From Ascoidea tarda (nom. inval.) (taxonomy: Eukaryota; Ascomycota; Saccharomycetes; Ascoideales; Ascoideaceae), in NCBI GenBank assembly GCA_030560485.1, contig JAKTTS010000031.1, positions 1 to 57,703 of the forward strand: 57,703 nt of DNA, read 5' to 3'. A program made the position numbers and the translations under genes. The notes under the pieces were generated by a model. It saw only the letters and a program-made list of their open reading frames with translations, did no database searches and was not told the origin of the DNA. Each line of letters starts with the position of its first letter. Position 1 is the stretch's first letter. Shown here piece by piece: positions 12,201 to 21,179 of the stretch.

Positions 12201-12802
12201 GAAATAGCAAGAATAACAGAAATAATAAAAACAATAAAAACAATGACAAGATGACTACACAGTTGGATTTTGATCTATACCTTAATGACGATTTTGAAAC
12301 CGATAAAATAATAGTAAACGATTATGAAAGATATTTGAGCGAGGCAAACTACTTGAGCATTCATCCATTGCCATTTGAATTGGATATTGGGGAAGAGTTG
12401 CTAAAGACAATGAAGGTGGGATCTGATAAGGAAGATAAGCGACAAAACTTGCTGAAAAATAAGATTATATCTGATGTGAAGGAGTACCTTGGCCATCGGC
12501 TTAAAAAAAAGATTCTGAAGCTGAGATACACTAGAACGCTGGCTGAGAGCGAAGCCAATGAGTACGAGGAAATCCGAGACTCAGATTACATCAACATCTT
12601 AAGCTGGAACAAGATTATCTTGGAGATGTCGCCTATGGTCAGAGAAATAGCCCGAAACGAATGGGCAACCAGAAGAGTAAACAGAACCCATCCAGCCTAC
12701 GCAGCAAGAGACGTCACAATAAATGAGATGATGCAGCCTGTGCGCTTTGGCCACGACGGGAAAGAAGTGCTCCAGACGTTTCTCCCCCAGAACAGGCCCT
12801 AG
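9296..12802 (+). CDS. ELG1: Elg1-type RFC-like AAA+ subunit (PCNA unloader)
   Basis: Large subunit of the alternative clamp loader that unloads PCNA, including SUMO-PCNA, from replicated chromatin. The 1168-aa protein has a long charged N-terminus, an AAA+ module with Walker A GESGSGKTAS (from residue 587), the Elg1/ATAD5-like EINTNQSRSKKD that follows it, and a Walker B-like ILFENVD (Glu681) where many AAA+ proteins have DE. The N-terminus has acidic hydrophobic patches resembling SUMO-interacting motifs (IINLDD, EIIDLDND, VIDLEAD). Its QSTFNF at residues 13-18 is at best a degenerate PIP box. The N-terminal NPFF/RGNI motif is repeated (residues 174, 231, 279). A second ATG follows immediately, so the start is uncertain by one codon. 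The last 300 bases are GC-rich compared with the rest. Confidence 0.88.
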   Translation: MMTKSKTNSRKIQSTFNFKTNDDRSVIVGNNYALDSTIKLFPISNRLNIEQIINLDDGINNGSDIDADLNLGDNADLSDDYDPKILDLESKILNSNANIKKITSLDFLNLSKQKILDDKKTVKKKNQKNSATNVSKSNTKKKYKFKNKSFIVSLKFTSITHRNLIQKMVSNSENPFFSRGNIDYLSILHNPPEIIDLDNDRNINNSFVVTLKFKSKKFINRFSSIIEADENPFLTRGNITHNEIVLNKDEDNDRDSDFELITDLPNQNTKPGKQKTYKNPFFASIAEKAKIYESASSSTCNSTDNLILQNKNLRRNFKEKKIIHTRLPTREEFLVYDNSCYKESYQCQFKKKFDDLNIKLKPASQRNQKNNLIYQNLLDDINENDYERLINTNSSTKNPGYKYSLKTITNAKLINRIEQEKTLYDSINKSQVFEKFRYLLIKNSSLPNYERFRNNLNSLLKTQLWQNFFAPKNSNQLIFDKILSLSVLTWLKTSFIKLKKKEINDRFPIEKKKKMKYKRCSKYDDRYDSDDDLDGFIVNDDEIEYNYTKNDLNYSLNNNNLNNISDDDDNDSSNSSKPFIPLMILSGESGSGKTASLYAIMNELCGYVHEINTNQSRSKKDMINLLKELSTTHSIHNKNQKNTKNTKNNFFGTSINSDNNIIDNNDEIEKNHFQNGIILFENVDILFQDFDKGFWSSLKFALNISRKPIVLTCEDYSKIPNEFLKIAERENSWIHFDEDCIDKNELKMYLWLCCMSSERCRISKGVINEIINRNGCNLKRCLNELQWLCINPIAKEISSKISNTSNGGSNSSVEDTKVIDLEADYEDDEDGSEYKESKNIDREFEKKNKIIENEEESFFHIADNDIKMEFKGSDDLDFVVTIDTDKNNIIGNEDGDDGVTYISSLEEETEELIKISKELDNRSMCDMISNNTRSSIKHYDVNQQYLVYQNKICKDNTNNKEGEKYKKERNSKNNRNNKNNKNNDKMTTQLDFDLYLNDDFETDKIIVNDYERYLSEANYLSIHPLPFELDIGEELLKTMKVGSDKEDKRQNLLKNKIISDVKEYLGHRLKKKILKLRYTRTLAESEANEYEEIRDSDYINILSWNKIILEMSPMVREIARNEWATRRVNRTHPAYAARDVTINEMMQPVRFGHDGKEVLQTFLPQNRP

Positions 12803-13426
12803 TTTTGGTAGCACCAACAGAAACAAAAGCAGAAGCACCGGAAACAGCACCGGAAACACATGCCGAGCCGAGCCGGCGCCAGCGGTGTGGGTCCTTGCCT
12901 CGTCTAACGAAAACGGACGACGATATAATCAAACGCTAAGACACAAACATAGGCCAACTTCCCACTGAACCCAACTGAACCCAAACAACATAGACCAGAG
13001 ACAGTGCAAGCAAAGGCCTTGTTGTTCCATGGACTCATGGCCCAGCGTGGGACTTAGCTTCTGGCAACATGAAATCGGGCACTGATATTGTCGTGAATGC
13101 TTAATCGAGTGTTCCTGCTGCGTTAACCGATGTTTATCTCCAGATCGTTTAGCTGGATGAGTGAAATGTGATGACTTGGTACTACCTCTGATACTGGATA
13201 ATGTAATTACACTGAAGTGGGTGGTTTGACTTTTTTCTGGATGCTTCACACTTTCTTCAGTTCGAATCATTATTAAAGGCCTATTTTTCACTTCTTTTAG
13301 TCCTCTTTAGATTTTCTTGTTTTTTCAAAAACACTGCCCATATCTTTCTCCTCTTATCTTCACAATCAATTCACTGGCGATAACTGGTCTATCAATTTAC
13401 TATCCTTACTTTGTATCAATCTAACT
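12803..13426. other. GC-rich to AT-rich intergenic region upstream of the cell-wall gene
   Basis: The first 300 bases form a GC-rich island (40 of 60 bases are G or C at 12841-12900) continuous with the GC-rich 3' end of ELG1. The remainder is AT-rich, with pyrimidine tracts near 13300-13360. ORFs on the minus strand (for example 12929-13291) begin at GTG and look like chance frames in GC-rich DNA. I see no RNA gene. Confidence 0.55.
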
Positions 13427-14908
13427 ATGTTCCTTAGATCTGTGCTTTCGGTGTTGTGCCTATCGTTGGCAAAGGTATTTGCTGATTCAAGTGATCTTTA
13501 CATATATTCTGATTCTGACTCTTTGGTCTTAGGTGTCGTTAATAACGCTTTGGTCCTAGGCTCTGATATCGATCCAATAACTGTTATAATTAAAGACGAT
13601 GGTTCTGCTGCAATCAAAAATTCAAATGCTTATCTTGCTGTCAACAGTGATAACCAGTTGGCTCTTTCTGGATCTCCCTCATCGACAGGTTTTTACATTT
13701 CCGACTCCTCTCTTTTTTACAACACATATGGCTCCTTTTATATCTGTCAGTTAGATGATTATTATGCAATCTATTCTGATGATGATGGAATATGTTCAGA
13801 TCCCACCTCTGTTAAATTGGTACCAAAATCTTCTTCTGGCTCAACCATCTCTTCATATACTCCAGATGACAGTTTTGCTACTACAATTACCTCCACTGCA
13901 ACTGCCTCCACTACTACTATTGTTAGACCTACCACTGTTAGCGACGATGATGATAATAACAGTGAGAGCCTAACAACAAAAACTTTTTATTCCACAAGAA
14001 CTGTCGATGGCTCAGTTGTTCCTGTTTCTACTATTACTGGCGGTGTCTCTACTTTAATTTCCTCAGGTTATGTTACTTCAACTCTTACCACAACTCTTTT
14101 AGTTCCTGTTACTTCAACTTTCACTTCAAAGGGCAAGGATACTCTTCTTGTCGTTACCACTTATACTGAAACCGTTGAAACCACTTCATGTATCACATAT
14201 CTTGAAACTTCTATGATTGTTTCAACTGTCTCTACTGAAACTATTACTCGTAAATCATGTCTTGAAGGTGATTGTTTAAGAGTGAAAACTTCTACTTATA
14301 TCGCTGTTGTTGATCCTACTAGCTCACCACTGTTCTCAAGTTTTAACACCTCATCTTCTGTTTCATCTACTTCATTTACTTCTTCATCTTCATCCAAATC
14401 CCTGTCCAAGTCTTCCACTAAGTCTTCCTCCTCAGTTAAACCATCATCGACTTATTCAAACTCCTCGTCAAGCGATTGCTCTTGCAGCTTTACTGAAACT
14501 GAACTTATTATTGTTGCTCCATCCGGATTTTCTATTGAATTTGAAACAACTGATGATCAATTTACCTTTACTACAACTTCTAAAAGTACTTCCGAGGGAT
14601 TTTTTGCTACAAAGACAACTACAACTGGATCTGGGTTTTTCATTGCTGATTCCACTGATGCACCTGATTCTAGCGATTCAACTGATTCAACACAGTCTGG
14701 TGTGTTCTTTGATATTGAAACTCAATCTGGCGAAAGCGGTTATTTATTTACAACTTTACAAACCTCTGCTAGATCTACTTCGGGTGTCTTGGATCTGGAT
14801 TCAACTACTACTACTCAAGGTTTTGTTGCTTTTGAAGATTCTGCTTTATCCTTATCAAAATCTTCACTCCTATACTTATTAGCTTTTGTTCCCTTGATGC
14901 TTTTTTAA
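13427..14908 (+). CDS. GPI-anchored Ser/Thr-rich cell-wall mannoprotein (Cwp1-like N-terminus)
   Basis: Secreted structural wall protein. The 493-aa product begins with a signal peptide (FLRSVLSVLCLSLAKVFA, cleavage after about residue 19). A 120-residue compact domain has alternating G-F-Y-I and Y-A-I-Y patterns (GFYISDSSLFYNTYGSFYIC) and resembles the N-terminal repeat-like domain of Cwp1-type mannoproteins. After about residue 140 it becomes almost pure Ser/Thr/Val, suited to dense O-mannosylation, with only a few cysteines. The C-terminus is hydrophobic (SSLLYLLAFVPLMLF) after small residues, a typical GPI attachment signal. The family assignment for the N-terminal domain rests on pattern similarity only; adhesin function is possible but unsupported. 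Confidence 0.8.
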   Translation: MFLRSVLSVLCLSLAKVFADSSDLYIYSDSDSLVLGVVNNALVLGSDIDPITVIIKDDGSAAIKNSNAYLAVNSDNQLALSGSPSSTGFYISDSSLFYNTYGSFYICQLDDYYAIYSDDDGICSDPTSVKLVPKSSSGSTISSYTPDDSFATTITSTATASTTTIVRPTTVSDDDDNNSESLTTKTFYSTRTVDGSVVPVSTITGGVSTLISSGYVTSTLTTTLLVPVTSTFTSKGKDTLLVVTTYTETVETTSCITYLETSMIVSTVSTETITRKSCLEGDCLRVKTSTYIAVVDPTSSPLFSSFNTSSSVSSTSFTSSSSSKSLSKSSTKSSSSVKPSSTYSNSSSSDCSCSFTETELIIVAPSGFSIEFETTDDQFTFTTTSKSTSEGFFATKTTTTGSGFFIADSTDAPDSSDSTDSTQSGVFFDIETQSGESGYLFTTLQTSARSTSGVLDLDSTTTTQGFVAFEDSALSLSKSSLLYLLAFVPLMLF

Positions 14909-16198
14909 ATTAATTTGATATAACTGAATCAAATTAATCTCATTTTTGAATCTTTCAATCTTCCATTTTTTCAACTTTTTTGTATTAATTTAATTATTCT
15001 TTTTCTAATCTGGTTTTGTGAATAAATTTAAAAACGGTTTAACAATTTTTTTTACTGTTTGGTCAAGGTTTTTTCTTTTTCTTATCTTAATTACTTTTAT
15101 TCTTCTATCCTTTAATATTTAAAGTCCTACTGTTACAGCATCAATTATCAAAGAAATTAAAAAAAAAATAATTTATTTCTATTTCAAGTTAATTTAAAAT
15201 AATTTTCAAACTGTTCTTTGGTTAAAACAGTACAAAGTCAAGCCAATTCCTGATAATATTGAGTTGAGAAATCAATACTATATTTTCATTAGTTCTTACT
15301 AATTCAATCCATTTCTCCTCTATTTCTCAGGCACTCGATACTTGAATTTCCTTTATTTTTCCTTTTCTAATTCCTCCAATAACATTTATCATTAAAATGA
15401 CCACTCAATTAATACACTCATTTATAATTGAATCATTAGTCATTAAAATAGTTTCAAAATTAGTATTTTCATTTACAATTAAATTAAGATTATATATCAT
15501 CATACTTAATTTTAATTTTTATGTTAAATAAACTATTGTTTAATCAAATAAATTTATGTTAGCTCAAATCCATTTATCCCAAAGATTACTTTGTTATTTA
15601 TTTAACATTAATTTTGCATTAGAAATATATTATCAATTAAAAATTACCATTTTTCTTTAATTGAATTGTTTTACTTTTTATTTTAATATATTCAAATGGA
15701 AACATTAATTCGGTCATTTACTTGGAACAATTATTTTGGTCAAAACTTTAACATTTACGTATTTTTATTTATATTATGGTTCTTGCATTTATTTTCTTTT
15801 ACAAATAACTTATTTTTTCTTTTATTAAATTTTAAAAAAAATACTCTTAATTAAACAATTTAAATATAAACTGTTTAACATTCTTTCTAATCAATTGTAG
15901 AACCATTTTAAACGTACCTTAGAAAATAAAAGTGTTGGGTTTTATTTATTAACCTTTAAAAATATATAAATTGGCTTTAGAAAATATTTGGGTACTATCT
16001 AAATACTTTTCAATACTTATCCGTTAAACGAGATTTACTTTATGATATGCAATTCGTTAGAAAAAAACTAAAATTTTTCACATTCTCAACAAACGCTTTT
16101 ATTTTTTAGTTTATGGAATAAAATAGAACTATTTACATCAAATTATTTATAGAATAATAAATCAAAAAAGTTGACTTTTGTAATTGTCTTTTAATAAT
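14909..16198. other. Very AT-rich convergent intergenic region
   Basis: 1.3 kb between two convergent genes. Composition is extreme: only 7 of 60 bases are G or C at 15481-15540. It is dominated by A/T homopolymers and ATTAAATT-like sequence. I see no ORF of note, no RNA gene and no clear repeat. Confidence 0.6.
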
Positions 16199-17146
16199 CT
16201 ATACCGATACTTTAGTGCCAAAAGTTGAGGGATTCTTCTTTAAATTATTTTGAGCCTTTTTATAAAGATCTTTAGATACACCATTATACTCATCAATAAT
16301 TTGGTTTGCATCTGGGAAAGCATTCTTATGAGTTCCAAGCAATTTATCAACTGCATTATTTGAAACATTTTTGTAGTTTTGATCAATAAACATAGAAACA
16401 CCAGAATTTAAAGTAACGTCTAGTTGCTGCTCTAAATTGCAACGTTGGTTCCTTTGAGCTGGGATTTCAAAAGCTTTATCAATTTTTTCTTTCAATTTTT
16501 CCTCTGTTATAACAAAATTTTTAGATTTGTAATAAAGTTCTAATAATCTTTCAGCCTGATTTTCTTTTTTTATTAGCAAAGAATTATTATAATTGGCTTT
16601 TTTCTTCATCATTAGTATTTTTTTCTCGTCTGCTGTTCTTCTTCTAACTAATGGACCCTTCAAAAAACTAGAAATAGTTGGTAAGGTTAAAGAGTTTTTC
16701 TTAATAAAAACTTGGTTCTTCATGTCTAATTTTCTTTGCTCTTTTCTCTTTTGCTGTAAAAGCACTTCTTTTTGCTTCTCAACTTCTATTTTTTGAAGAA
16801 TTTTTTGCTCCTCATTTGTATAAGCTTCTAATAGATAATCTCTTCTTGTTTTAGCTTTTTTCAATTTAACCTGCTGAACTCTTGGAAAACTTTTGAATTG
16901 CTTGGAGTTGAAATCGATTTTTTTTTTGGGATTCTTAATAGTGTTAGCAATTAATTTTTTGACAGGAGTATATCTAGGTAAGATTAAATTTCTTGTCGAG
17001 TTTTTTGGGTGAGGAACATCTTTGGCATAACCAGTGTCTGGAATCTCCTGTCTCTTGGGATGAATAATTGAGTGCTTAAAAATCTTGCGAGCCTCTGGCA
17101 ATATACCACTAGGTCTGAAACCATATTTAACCAACTTGTTAACCAT
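16199..17146 (-). CDS. PET123: Mitochondrial small-subunit ribosomal protein mS26 (Pet123)
   Basis: Component of the mitochondrial small ribosomal subunit needed for mitochondrial translation. The 315-aa product matches S. cerevisiae Pet123 (318 aa) in length and along its whole length: V-KYGF at the N-terminus, GYAKDVPHPK, a long basic coiled-coil segment (QKVLL, KRKEQRKLD), NYNNSLL, LLELYY, and FVITEEKLKEKID. It is very Lys-rich, as expected. The ATG at 17146 is the first whose product lines up with the known N-terminus. It diverges from another mitochondrially targeted gene across a 287-base shared promoter. Confidence 0.9.
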   Translation of the reverse strand: MVNKLVKYGFRPSGILPEARKIFKHSIIHPKRQEIPDTGYAKDVPHPKNSTRNLILPRYTPVKKLIANTIKNPKKKIDFNSKQFKSFPRVQQVKLKKAKTRRDYLLEAYTNEEQKILQKIEVEKQKEVLLQQKRKEQRKLDMKNQVFIKKNSLTLPTISSFLKGPLVRRRTADEKKILMMKKKANYNNSLLIKKENQAERLLELYYKSKNFVITEEKLKEKIDKAFEIPAQRNQRCNLEQQLDVTLNSGVSMFIDQNYKNVSNNAVDKLLGTHKNAFPDANQIIDEYNGVSKDLYKKAQNNLKKNPSTFGTKVSV

Positions 17147-17233
17147 CTCTGCAAATAACCAACACTGATTGCACCAGCCAATGAAGCATTTCCTTCAACA
17201 GCTGAAAAAAAATGGTGAAATCAGCTTTGGTAG

Positions 17234-17315
17234 CACGTGACTGAACGTGACTATAAAATTGACAATGCACTTTGTCACGCACTCTTTCACGCAATTATCA
17301 TCCGGCTCTCACGCA
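17234..17315. promoter_or_regulatory. CACGTG box plus three TCACGCA repeats in a divergent mitochondrial promoter
   Basis: The 287-base gap between PET123 and the gene at 17434 holds a CACGTG E-box (17234-17239, in the form GTCACGTG on the minus strand), a nearby ACGTGAC, and three exact TCACGCA copies at 17275-17281, 17287-17293 and 17309-17315. The block is GC-rich relative to its flanks. A shared site array could co-regulate the two divergent genes, possibly through a Cbf1-like bHLH factor for the E-box. No factor is assigned to TCACGCA. Confidence 0.55.
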
Positions 17316-17433
17316 ATTTTAACGGGTGCGGATTAGAAGAAATTTAAGATGATGTGATAAGGATATAAGGCCACAATGATTTGAAGATAGTTTTTTGTTT
17401 TTTTTTGGTTGAATTTAGAAATCAGAAGTAATA

Positions 17434-18090
17434 ATGTTTTCATCACTAGTCGCTAGAAGATCATCTTTTGTTCCTGCATTGTTTATTAGAAATGAACGAT
17501 TTTTCAGTTCTTTTTGTCAGGCTAGATATGCTAAATCAGTTTTTAATAGTGATTTGAATTTCAATAATAATTTTGGAAATAATTATATGCCAAATATTGT
17601 TTATTTGAATAAAAACAATGATTTTTTACCAATAGATGATATAAATCCTATTGAATTTAGAGAAGAGTTGATAAATACGAGTGTTGATTTAGGTTCTTCA
17701 TCTTCTGTTGAAGAAGATAACAAAAATACTAACCAAAGTGATATTTATACACAATTACCAGATGATTCTCAGTTTATTACACAACACTACAATGAGTTGA
17801 AGATTTTTAAAAGTCATTTAGTGAAAAACTATAACAAAAAATTTCAGGATTTTAAAGCAAGTGAATTATTAAAAGAGTTGATTTTTTTCATTAATGGTAA
17901 TATTGAGCAATCAAATAAGGCAAATGGTACGATAGAGGAGTTCAATGTGAGAACTTTTAAAAAATTTTACAACAATATTAAAATTACATTAAGATTGAAT
18001 GGTAATTATACATTTACATTAGATTTATTACTACAAAACAAGGAAATTTTTGATAATATTAATAAAAAAATTCAAGATAGCAAAAAATAA
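17434..18090 (+). CDS. Unidentified protein with mitochondrial targeting sequence
   Basis: I do not recognise this 218-aa protein. It begins FSSLVARRSSFVPALFIRNERFFSS, an Arg/Ser/Phe-rich segment without acidic residues in its first 20 positions, which is a typical mitochondrial presequence. Residues 40-115 are Asn/Asp-rich and probably disordered. Residues 116-218 look folded and helical (QHYNELKIFKSHLVKNYNKK, ELLKELIFFING). The C-terminal part ends NITLRLNGNYTF-like then LLLQNKEIFDNINKK. No transmembrane helix is obvious. Divergence from PET123 with a shared promoter suggests a role in mitochondrial gene expression, which is an inference from context only. Confidence 0.75.
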   Translation: MFSSLVARRSSFVPALFIRNERFFSSFCQARYAKSVFNSDLNFNNNFGNNYMPNIVYLNKNNDFLPIDDINPIEFREELINTSVDLGSSSSVEEDNKNTNQSDIYTQLPDDSQFITQHYNELKIFKSHLVKNYNKKFQDFKASELLKELIFFINGNIEQSNKANGTIEEFNVRTFKKFYNNIKITLRLNGNYTFTLDLLLQNKEIFDNINKKIQDSKK

Positions 18091-18396
18091 ATAGTGAAGA
18101 TATTATTCTTATTTTGGTTCATATTTTTATAGGTATTTTGGTATAAGTGTTTATACAATTTTCGATATTTTTTTTGTTTTTTCGATTTAATAATTTTTTT
18201 AAGTATTCAGTTGACAATAAATAGATAATAGAACAAGATATAAAATCAATTCTTACACAGTTAGGGCTTTAAAAATAAATTATAGGGCTTTAGTGATTTA
18301 CTGGTCTCAATGAAATTGAGGAAATTGGGGGAAATTAAGAAAAACCTTTTATTTTAATTATTATGATTTTGTTTTGCAATATTTATTTTTTGAAAG
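18091..18396. other. AT-rich intergenic spacer before POF1
   Basis: A 306-base spacer of A/T-rich sequence between two co-oriented genes. The direct repeat AGGGCTTTA...TAGGGCTTTAGTG (about 18262-18297) is the only pattern noticed. Confidence 0.45.
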
Positions 18397-19215
18397 ATGA
18401 ATTCTAAATTAATTTTAAAAGAATTTATTGATTCAAATGTGTCATTTAAACTAATTTATAAAACTAATGTTATAAATAATCAGTTGTTAGCAAAAAATAT
18501 ATTGATATTGGATTCCTCATTTAACCCACCACATAAAGCACATTTTTCGTTAATTAATAATTCAATAAACTATTATAATACAAAGATCCATAAGGAGAAG
18601 ATTGAAAATGAGGTTCTATTATTATTTTCTACCAATAATGCTGATAAGAAATTTGATAATGTAATTGAAGATTTTTCAAATAGATTGAATATGGTTAAAT
18701 TATTTGCGGATTATATCAATGTCTACAGTGGAAATAATGTGAGAGTTGGATTAACAAAAAATGCTAAATTTATCGATAAATATAATAGTATGAAAGAGGA
18801 TTTTTCTAGCTTGAAAATTGATATTAATAAATTCATCTTTTTAATGGGATTCGATACATTAATCAGAGTGTTTGATTCCAAATATTATAAGCCCTTGACA
18901 GTAGAAGAATCTTTAGATGAGTTTATTAGAAATTCCAGGTTATTTGTTTTAACAAGGAAAATGAATGAAGACGATAGGGATAGTTATGGGTTACAAACTG
19001 GGTATTTGGATAGGATTTCTAGGACCGAGAAAATCATTCCAATCGATTGGTTGGGGCATATAGATTTGATAGAAAACAGTGAAAAGGAAATGACAAGTGT
19101 GTCTTCATCGGATATCAGAAAGAGAATTGGGTTGAATGAGGACAATTGGCAATGCCATGTGGTTGATTCCATCAGAGATTACATTATTGAAAGAGGATTG
19201 TATAGAGATAGATAG
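18397..19215 (+). CDS. POF1: Pof1-like nucleotidyltransferase (NMN adenylyltransferase family)
   Basis: Probable nicotinamide-nucleotide adenylyltransferase-type enzyme, transferring AMP from ATP in NAD metabolism. The 272-aa length agrees with S. cerevisiae Pof1 (258 aa). The nucleotide-binding motif SSFNPPHKAH (residues 40-49) is the (H/K)xGH-class motif in the form seen in Pof1. Further Pof1-like blocks follow: LLFSTNNADKKFDN, FLMGFDTLIRVFDSKYY, and SVSSSDIRKRI, the C-terminal ATP-binding ISSTxxR equivalent. The ATG at 18397 is the first in frame. I prefer Pof1 over Nma1/Nma2 because of the short length and the FDTLIRVFDSKYY block. Confidence 0.85.
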   Translation: MNSKLILKEFIDSNVSFKLIYKTNVINNQLLAKNILILDSSFNPPHKAHFSLINNSINYYNTKIHKEKIENEVLLLFSTNNADKKFDNVIEDFSNRLNMVKLFADYINVYSGNNVRVGLTKNAKFIDKYNSMKEDFSSLKIDINKFIFLMGFDTLIRVFDSKYYKPLTVEESLDEFIRNSRLFVLTRKMNEDDRDSYGLQTGYLDRISRTEKIIPIDWLGHIDLIENSEKEMTSVSSSDIRKRIGLNEDNWQCHVVDSIRDYIIERGLYRDR

Positions 19216-20059
19216 TAGAATAGGATAATAGAATTGGATAATATACTTCTAGATAGATAAAGCCAGGCTATATCCGTTGGGCGGGAGTAGCTTTTCAAGC
19301 CTTTTGAAAGCGGTTTTTTTTGTGTGTGTCGAAAGAAGCAGGACGTCGCGTGCTTAGTCAGTGCTTACCCTGCGGCGGAAACCAGCGAGAATCTGAAGAA
19401 AGCTGGAGAAAGCTGGAGAAAAAAAATTGCGGTTTTATGAACAGGGGGTTTAATAATATCGCAAATGTTTTTGAATGAATTTTCTCCATTTGCAAAAAAA
19501 AAATAACTGTGTAACAGAAGGAAAAACTCGAAAGAAGAGGAGAAATTGAAGTTATGAATAGGATTGTTGATTACCGCACAAGGCTTTCACAGGATGGGAA
19601 AGCTCTCCACTGATTAATATGAGGTAAAAGGAAGTAAAGTGAGACAAATTTGTAAAGAAAAAAAAAATAAAACAGAAATTAAATTTATTGAACTGCTTCC
19701 TTTTCGCAACGGTTTTTGGCCGCGATAATCTGGGTGATGGTTACAAGAAGGGAAGAATAAGGAAGGAGTTAAAAAGCGCACTATATTTGTACTGGACGAT
19801 ATTTTTTTTTCAGAAAGTGATCATTTATAATTCAGTTAGTGAAATTAATGGGATATTTAGGATTATTTGGGATTCTTTTGTTGATTTGCTAAGTTTTAAA
19901 TCTTATAAGCACATATAAAAGCTAGGTTATATTTCTTTATTCGAATTGAACTTGTCTTCTTATTGATTTGAATTGAGTCGATTGCAATTTTTTTTTATTT
20001 TTCTTTTGAAAAGACACTAAATTAAGAACAAATATTGTGTATAATATAAATCAGAGAAA
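19216..20059. other. Intergenic region between POF1 and the carrier pair
   Basis: A short GC-rich patch (19262-19400) holds GGGCGGGAG, an imperfect hairpin GCTTTTCAAGCCTTTTGAAAGC followed by a T-run (a possible POF1 terminator), and a tandem GAAAGCTGGA pair near 19398-19420. The rest is A-rich. A TATAAAA element at about 19914-19920 lies 140 bases upstream of the first carrier's ATG. The 76-codon frame at 19688 starts with TTG and is not supported. Confidence 0.5.
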
Positions 20060-21179
20060 ATGAACTCAGATACTAGGCGTAAGTTTTAAATACATCAAGC
20101 ATTAAGTGAAAGGAGAAAGATAGAATAGAGTGGAGAATAATGAAATAATCAAGAATTTCAGCAAAACAAAATGTAATCAAAAACAATTTTTTTTCTATTT
20201 GCAAATCTAATTAGACTTAAAAATCAGAATATCATTCTAATATATTTTAAATCCTTTTTTTTTTTATTTAATTAATATAGCACTTCCATTCGTTTATCAA
20301 TTTGGATCAGGAGCGATTGCAGGGATCTCTGAGATCTTATTATTATATCCATTAGATGTTGTGAAAACTCGTATTCAATTACAAATTGGAAAGCCTCAAA
20401 TTGGAGCCAGTAGTACATATTATACAGGAATTATTGATTGTTTTACAAAGATCGTTAGAAATGAGGGTCCAACTAAATTATATCGTGGAATCACTGCTCC
20501 AGTATTAATGGAGGCGCCAAAGAGAGCAGTTAAATTTGCAGCCAATGACTCCTGGGGACAATTTTACAGAAAGCAATTTGGCATCAAAGAAATGAATCAA
20601 TCTTTATCTATATTGACAGGAGCAAGTGCTGGCGCTACAGAAGCATTTGTTGTGGTGCCATTTGAATTGGTCAAAATCCGATTACAAGATAAAAATTCAG
20701 CAGGCAAGTATAATGGAATGATCGATGTTATTACCAAAGTAGTCAAGACAGAAGGTTTATTGGCAATGTACAATGGGTTAGAATCAACATTATGGAGACA
20801 TATCGCATGGAATTCGGGTTATTTTGGATGTATTTATCAAGTTAAATCGTTGTTGCCAAAACCTCAAAACTCAACAGAAAAGACTGCAAACGATTTAATT
20901 TCCGGTGCTATTGGTGGAACAGTTGGTACTATATTCAATACACCATTTGATGTTGTCAAGAGCAGAATCCAAAACACAGTAAAAGTGGCAGGCGTCACAC
21001 CCAAATACAACTGGACCTTCCCAGCAGTGGCCACTATCTACAAGGAAGAAGGATTTGCAGCATTATATAAAGGTTTTTTACCCAAAGTGTTGAGGTTAGG
21101 TCCAGGAGGTGGTGTTCTATTGGTTGTGTTCTCGCAATGCATGGACTTCTTCAGAACCATCCACTACAAAGACCAATGA
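20060..21179 (+). CDS. ODC1: Mitochondrial 2-oxodicarboxylate carrier, copy A (one intron)
   Basis: Inner-membrane carrier exchanging 2-oxoadipate/2-oxoglutarate. Exon 1 is 20060-20078 (ATG to AGG C), the intron is 20079-20280 (202 bases, GTAAGT donor, TATAG acceptor, weak TTCTAAT branch candidate at 20235-20241), and exon 2 is 20281-21179. The splice is in frame after codon 6 plus one base and gives 305 aa beginning NSDTRPLPFVYQF, close to the S. cerevisiae Odc1 start. Three carrier repeats show PLDVVKTRIQ, PFELVKIRLQ and PFDVVKSRIQ. The Odc-type segments MEAPKRAVKF and LRLGPGGGVLLVVF are present. A paralogue lies 1.1 kb downstream on the same strand with the same intron position. ODC1 versus ODC2 cannot be separated here. 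Confidence 0.93.

Noticed and set aside
13258-13275. GTTCGAATC resembling a tRNA B box
   Set aside because: The flanking bases cannot form a T-arm stem and there is no A box or cloverleaf around it.
12929-13291. 120-codon minus-strand frame upstream of the cell-wall gene
   Set aside because: Opens at GTG, has no family features, and lies in a promoter GC island where stop codons are scarce.
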